Positions 58,511 through 64,000 of a DNA stretch of 64,000 nucleotides are shown here, piece by piece; position 1 is the first letter of the stretch; each line of letters opens with the position of its first letter. The translations under genes and the position numbers were made by a program. Source of the stretch: Lunularia cruciata. Taxonomy: Eukaryota > Streptophyta > Marchantiopsida > Lunulariales > Lunulariaceae. A model generated the notes under the pieces. It was not told the origin of the DNA. It saw only the letters and a list, made by a program, of their open reading frames with translations, and did not search any database. The DNA is taken from NCBI GenBank assembly GCA_948567375.1, contig OX419755.1:61081945-61145944 (forward strand). Reading direction: 5' to 3'.

Positions 58511-59468
58511 CAGGAGCTGGAACAGAAGCTAGTACTTGATACACTTTAGGATTCAAGCACAGCCTTCCCAGCTTGCCGCGATTGTGCGGCTACTTTATGT
58601 ACTTATAGGCTGGACTTGAAATGGTGATGAGCATTAAAGAGGGATTTTATTACACATAACGTGTCGTTCTACCACCAAGCAGTAGACAATAGATGAAATT
58701 GTTCCGCTAACTTCCACTCTTATGTTTGAGTACCATGGCCCAGTCGATTCCTAATAGACGAAATCCACGAGCTTCAAGACTACCACGTTACCTCGTCGTA
58801 GGGTCCATGTGAGTTCCTTTTTGCCTACCATCTCCAGTTTCCTGCGTCTCTTACCATCAAACTCTTAGGTTCTGCTCAGAAACGCCGAGAACGAACTCTG
58901 CCAGTGTTGACAACGGTAAAGGTGTGACGATCCAGCGGCTCTACTCATTTCAATATACTAGTATTTGGGAACAAGGCTTTCTGCTCGATATGTAAATGTC
59001 CAGCATTTGAGTCTTCGAGTGTAAAGATCACAAGGGTCCAGAGGCACTACTCAATCCAGTCTACCAAGTCTTTTGAAGCGAGGTTTCCTGCCAGTAGTCA
59101 CTATATGTGAATGACCAAAATTGTAGTCTTGGAGCGTAGGAATATAATGACTGTCTGTGAATCGTGGTGCAACCACTTACATATACTAACTCTACGGATT
59201 TTCGTTTGCAGGTAGGACTCTTCTTTTGACGCCGCCGCAGAGCGACAATTTGCATAAAAGCAAGTCTTTCTTCAGGGCTTGGATTTAAGGTTGACCTGAT
59301 CACGAGTTCTGAGTCAGGCCATGAGTGAAGATGGATTTAGCTTGAAAAGGTCGAGTGAAGTCTATCTTGAACAGGCTATCTAGTATTTCTTGCGTAATCG
59401 AAGCTTTTGGTACCACCCCCATGTTTGTTCCCACTAAAAATAAGTCAGCGTTTTACCACCATCTGCAG
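58511..59468 (+). other. 3' flank of the DUF3133 gene
   Basis: Presumed 3' untranslated region followed by unassigned DNA. Between 58900 and 59100 two similar phrases occur (AAGG..TCCAG.GGC…ACTCA), perhaps an old duplication. No polyadenylation site can be fixed. Confidence 0.35.
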
Positions 59469-59955
59469 TGCTAGAGTACTGTCCTTCGTGTTTGCTGAAC
59501 ATGAGAGTCGTTGTTACACATCGCCTGATTTCTTATGCATAAGATGCAAAGGGAAAGAGCTGTATAACAGGCTGAAGTCGTTTGGTCTTTCACATGGCGA
59601 AGAAGCTCCGAATAAAGAAATTGGTTTTCGCATCAAGTTGTCTCATGGCACCCACTTGACAAAAGTACAGTGATTTGGCCTGCATTACTAGTGTTAGCTG
59701 TTCCTTTCCTTATGTCACAATTGTATGGCAATTAATGGGTTATTCTTCGCAGGATCTGCTGCAGCGGATTTCGCTAGTGATGGGGAAAGAGAGTAGCTGG
59801 TTTATTTTGCGCACCACTGATTTGGAAATCGTGAACTTTGGGCGTAAGAAAATTTTTTATCGCGCAGAAACTCCGATTGCGTCTCACCACTTGCTCTACA
59901 CGCGTAATCCACACGCGTTGAAGGCCCGTGGTTGTTTTGTGAACAGGGCGTCTTG
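59469..59955 (+). other. Two coding-like exons of an unrecognised gene
   Basis: After an acceptor (CATCTGCAG, 59468) a frame is open to 59664 (…FLCIRCKGKELYNRLKSFG … IKLSHGTHLTK), ending at a GTACAGT donor. An 88-bp intron ends TTCTTCGCAG (59752), and the frame continues in phase 0, DLLQRISLVMGKESSWFILR … FYRAETPIASHHLLYT … ALKARGCFVNRAS, to a stop at 59953-59955. The 131 codons, in-phase splice sites and a C-X2-C pair suggest real or recently lost coding sequence. No upstream exon or start was identified, and I do not recognise the family. Confidence 0.35.
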
Positions 59956-60058
59956 ATCTCAAATGAGTTTTCATACACGTAAACATTTCATATGAAGTCT
60001 GAAGCATTTGTTCGTTCAAAATGTTGAAGCCATCTTCATTTGCTATCTCGAATATGAG

Positions 60059-60926
60059 GATGAAGCTTGGCTGTCACGAAACCAATGGACGATGTTGGAG
60101 ACGTCTATAAGGTTTTGTGGTTCATCGGTGACATCAATTGTGTTCATTATTCACATTAGTGGACAAATTGTTTTCACCATCTCATACATCACTTCCATTT
60201 ACATTTTATTCATCATCATGGGTTGTTTGTTTTTGGTCAAGTTTTTTAGTTTTACTTAGCAGAAGTGCACAAATACACGAATATATAATATAATATGGTT
60301 ATTTATTATTTCAAATAACATTGTTAATATGGTTATTTATTATTTCAAGTAACATTGTTGGAAGCAACCATATATAATATAGTATGGTTGTTTATTATTT
60401 CAAGTTGCGTTGTTGGAAGCAACCGAGTTTGCCTTGGTACTCATGAGTTTTTGAACAGAAACTTGGGACGAGGAGTATTGATAATTGTTCAGCTACTTCG
60501 GCACTGCGTGAGGCACATATGAAGTCGTTGGTGGTAATTGTTCAGCTACTTCGGCACTGCATGAGGCACAGATGAAGTCATTGGTGTTATCATTGTCAAT
60601 ACTCCTCGTATCGAGTTTCTGTTCTAAAACTCATGAGTGCCAAGGCAAACTCTGTTGCTTCCAACAGCGCTACTTGAAGTAATAAATATCCATATTATAT
60701 TATATATGCGTCTATTTGGGCACTTCTGCTGTGTAAAATTGAAAAACTTGACCAGTAGCAAGCATCTCCAGATGATGAATAAAGTGTAAATGGAGGTGAA
60801 GTATGAGATGGTGAAAACAATTTGTACACTGATGGGAATAATGAGCACACTTGATGTGACTAGTGAATCACAAAACCTTTTAGATGTCTCCAACATCGTC
60901 CACTCGTTTCGTGAAAGCCAAGCTTC
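60059..60926. mobile_element. Fold-back (long inverted repeat) element
   Basis: The left arm (60059-60475) and right arm (60591-60926) are reverse complements. Both contain, in mirrored order, GATGAAGCTTGGCT, GGACGATGTTGGAGAC, CAAATTGTTTTCACCATCTC, TATATAATATAATATGG, TGTTGGAAGCAAC, GTTTGCCTTGG and CTCATGAGTTTT. The left arm is longer because a TTATTTATTATTTCAA unit has been amplified to three copies. The 115-bp loop carries a tandem repeat. There is no coding capacity, so it is non-autonomous, MITE-like or fold-back. Termini and target duplication were not resolved. Confidence 0.85.
60482..60590. repeat. 53-bp tandem repeat in the fold-back loop
   Basis: Copies start at 60482 and 60535, each beginning TAATTGTTCAGCTACTTCGG and ending with a GAGGCACA.ATGAAGTC.TTGGTG motif. 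The same GAGGCAC…AAGTC.TTGGTG motif recurs outside the right arm at about 60955 and 60992, where TTGGTGTTATC also repeats. Confidence 0.9.
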
Positions 60927-61190
60927 ATCTGTGCCTCACGACTTCATTTGTTGTGAGGCACATATGAAGTCATTGGTGTTATCAAGTCGAGTGAGGCACC
61001 GATAAAGTCGTTGGTGTTATCGTGGAGGTTTACTATGGCCGCCTTTTGCTTCCTTCAGTTGTTAGTGTCTCCGGACTCCAAAGTCCATAGCATTGGGTGT
61101 GATATACTTTATATATCTTGTCCTCTTATGCTTCGCTCTAGTTACACTTCTACATTTAGATCCGTTTCTGCAACCACATCCTTCGAGCAT

Positions 61191-61375
61191 TCTTGTTTTG
61201 TTCCATTCCCCTACTATTTCACTCCCTAGTCTTTTCCCTTCGATCTCGGACTCTACTATTTCACTCCCTAGTCTTTTTCTTGTTTTGTTCCATTCCCCTA
61301 CTATTTCACTCCCTAGTCTTTTCCCTTCGATCTCGGACTCTACTATTTCACTCCCTAGTCTTTTTCTTCCGATCT
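61191..61375. repeat. 87-bp minisatellite with ~42-bp subunits
   Basis: Two near-identical 87-bp units start at 61191 and 61278 (TCTTGTTTTGTTCCATTCCC). Inside each, CTACTATTTCACTCCCTAGT recurs, so the basic unit is about 42 bp. The long open frames here on both strands are by-products of the repeat, since its length is a multiple of three. Confidence 0.93.
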
Positions 61376-61764
61376 CTGACTGCTTCCTGCCTCGACCTCT
61401 AGTGTTTACTATGTTCCTACCCAACTCCATCCCACGTTCTTCATCTTCATCCATGCACTGCATCCTGGTGGGCTCTCACAGCAAGTTTCCTATTCCTCTC
61501 GCTTCATCCACGCACTGCATCCTGGCAGGCTCTTACAGCACACAAGCCTGTTTTCTATGCCTCTCGCTATCGGTTGCATTGCTGCTCTCGATTTCATTTT
61601 TACGGGTGAACTCTTCAGCAAGCTTTCTATGCCTCGCTAATGTTTGCATTGCTGTTCTCGATTTCACGTTCTTAACTGTCCATTGGCAATACGGTATTCA
61701 CAATTTTGTGCGCTTATGCCTTTGCTGCAGATTCCTTGCTATGAATTTTACATTAAAGCTTTAA

Positions 61765-64000
61765 TACTACTCTAGTATTGTGATTCCAGTACATGTATGT
61801 GCACTTCATGAGATCTGGATAACCCGTTCCCAGAACGGCTTATGCTCTCATATACCAACATATAATTAACCTACCATTCCTGGAATGAAATCATACACCT
61901 CACACCCTGGTTGGACTTTCTAAGAAATGCGTTCCGTACCGGATCAGAACAAGTGAAGAAACGTCAAAATGAGTGTGGATACTGTACAATACGGTGGATG
62001 ATTACGTTTCTTTGTGGTTGAGGCCTTCTTCCATGTTGCTTAGTACCTCCTGCCCTTTACTTGAGTGTGACCCCATCCTACTCTCCTCGTACTGTTCATT
62101 AATCACATTTCCTGTCGTTTTTCACTAGTTCCTCTCCCGAACATGGACTTCATCCCGAAAGCTTTCATTGAAGCATGGATCCACACATATACTGCGTAAC
62201 CCGATACAACGCGTCAAAGTTTTTCTACCGCAGTCGATCAGTCGAAGGCGTTACATCGCTGCCCCTGGGCTAAAGCAAGTGAAAACTACTGACGTTGATT
62301 CCATCCCTTGACCGTGGCTATGGACAAATCTCGCTTTAGTACGAGGAACGTGGGTACTGGACAGATCAACAAGTCCTCAAAAGGACTGGTAACCAAATAA
62401 TTATGGCGAGGAAGGGCTACTTTTACAAGTCCTATCCGTAATTCATGTGGGAATTCTTGTGGGTGCTTGAAATCCTGTAGAATTGACATCAGAAGACCTA
62501 GGTCGTGCCCAAAGCTTATTCACCATGTTGTAGTCTTCATTCTCGTCTGCAAGTTAGAGTACTGGGCAGAAGCAGTTACCGTACACCTATCTACAAGAAG
62601 GTCTTAAGTTGAATGACGAAATCTTCCTTGATCAACCTTAATATCTCTAGGCCGCGAGAAGATAAGTGTAAGTTCGTTTGACTTATGTCTCATCGAGAAG
62701 CATATATTTCTACCATGCATAGCTCTTTGCTCGCAATTCGTTATGTTGTGACTGTGCTTTTTCCTCGATTATCTTCGTAACCCCCGCCAATTATTTGGCA
62801 TGGCCTACCAATTTACGTTAGAGGGCGTGCATCGCCCTACTTGTGCCTTTAGTTTTTGCGAAAGTCTCTCTTCCGATAATCTCTTTCTGTTTTTTCCTGT
62901 CTACAGCATGGAATTGTATTGCTTAGCGTGTTCCTTCTTTTCATGGAGTAGGATGTCGCATCCATCTCAACTGACCTGTGTGCAGAAAAAGCCCGACCAA
63001 CCACCTGCCAATCCTGCAACCCTCTTAACTTCTCTAGGTATCTGGGTTGGAGCACGTCCCTATCTCCAGCTTGGCTTTCATCGTTCAGTTCGACCGTCGT
63101 TTACTTTCTTATGCAGGCCGATCTTTCCTCCTTCAGTTTAGAGTAAGCGGGTTCCTATCATCCGGACGACCGCTCTTGTTCTCGAAAGCTTTTCGGCATG
63201 GATTGCTGAAGGTAGTTGAAATTCTAAGGGAAGGGTGAATGCAAAAGCAAATCAGCAAATCCAATTCAGCTCTGTCGATAGAGAGTTTAAGCATAACCAA
63301 AACGCATACATACGTTGGGTGAAGGGTCATAATCTAGAATGCATATTACATCCGGAGATGGAAAAATCGAAAAATTTACAAATTACGTTTACGAGCTGCT
63401 AATAAAGCAATAACTAATGGCCCTGATGCAACTTATTAAGCCAGAACAGTAAGCTGTGCAATAACTTCTAAGTTCATTCTGGTATATATAGCGCACGTTC
63501 GACTGGATGCTGTAGACTGGCATGTTTCGTTTCTGAATTCCTTCTAGGCATCAAATACGAAATAGATCAGTGCTTTGTTCTAAAGCTTGTACGCAAATTA
63601 GCGGACCAATTACTCTCGGTATACAATCTGTATTACGCGTCTTTTACATGCGCCTGTTGAGCTTTGAGAAGTGGCGCTCATGTTCAGAAGTAGAGTGGCC
63701 TGCCCTTCGCACGTATTCAATGGAAGTACTTTTGATACATATGAGAGTCACTTTCAACTTCTTTTCTGTTGAGCAGCGTTCATCTTTACAGATTATGAGA
63801 TTGGTCACTGCACTGGCTTGAGTAATTGCTTCAACTTTACTCAAACACATTGAGACTACTTCCCTGAGTGGACTAGCCGTGTACACGAGTAAGAGCATCA
63901 GTTTAGCCATGCCAGAAGTTTTTCCTCAAAGTGGAATGGCCTACACCTCGGACTCTTGGGGGTTTTGCAAGAGATCCAATACATTCTCCCCTTCCCCCAT
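61765..64000. other. Unassigned right end of the window
   Basis: No retroelement motif, RNA gene or convincing exon was seen. Open frames such as 62800-63141 have no family resemblance. A gene beginning or ending beyond the window cannot be excluded. Confidence 0.35.

Noticed and set aside
61062-61764. Open frames of 133 and 223 codons on opposite strands
   Set aside because: Both are produced by the 87-bp minisatellite whose unit length is a multiple of three.

Overview
This is a plant nuclear window, probably from a non-seed land plant (bryophyte, lycophyte or fern grade). The evidence is two intron-rich genes with canonical GT/AG introns, a plant-type 764-residue cobalamin-independent methionine synthase, a plant-only DUF3133 (EDR4-like) zinc-ribbon protein, and long AT-rich tracts filled with dead Ty3/gypsy retrotransposons. 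The species cannot be named from sequence alone. No rRNA, tRNA, CRISPR or organellar genes were found.

Layout. 1-1.34 kb is a decayed purine-rich coding remnant with a 212-bp tandem duplication. 3.21-9.07 kb is a complete but inactivated chromodomain-type Ty3/gypsy element on the minus strand, with two ~434-bp LTRs and a GC-rich insertion at about 5.69-5.94 kb. A solo LTR of the same family, in the opposite orientation, lies at 12.55-12.96 kb. 9.2-19.3 kb is otherwise AT-rich and gene-poor. An LTR of a second gypsy family lies at 19.44-19.98 kb.

22.3-27.2 kb holds the methionine synthase gene on the plus strand: 12 coding exons join without a frame break, and a probable 5'-leader intron contains two adjacent perfect palindromes. 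Around it, from 20.0 to 33.8 kb, are seven copies of a very short hairpin-rich repeat. Three copies are flanked by 9-13 bp direct repeats, so it behaves like a miniature SINE.

36.5-46.4 kb is a second, larger, dead Ty3/gypsy element on the plus strand. Between its protease and reverse transcriptase is a degenerate C5-cytosine DNA methyltransferase, and after its integrase is a PHD finger. The order is gag, two CCHC knuckles, protease, DNA methyltransferase, RT, RNase H, integrase, PHD. I regard this chromatin-writing and chromatin-reading retrotransposon architecture as the most remarkable content of the window.

46.4-53.7 kb is mostly unassigned, with a 19-G run. 53.77-58.51 kb is the DUF3133/EDR4-like gene on the plus strand: five exons, 1115 residues, intact. 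Downstream are an unrecognised two-exon coding-like segment (59.47-59.95 kb), a fold-back element with ~340-420 bp inverted arms (60.06-60.93 kb) and an 87-bp minisatellite (61.19-61.37 kb). The last 2.2 kb shows nothing I can name.

Only the two host genes appear functional. One makes methionine for protein synthesis and the S-adenosylmethionine cycle. The other is a probable regulatory zinc-ribbon protein. The rest is mobile-element sediment.
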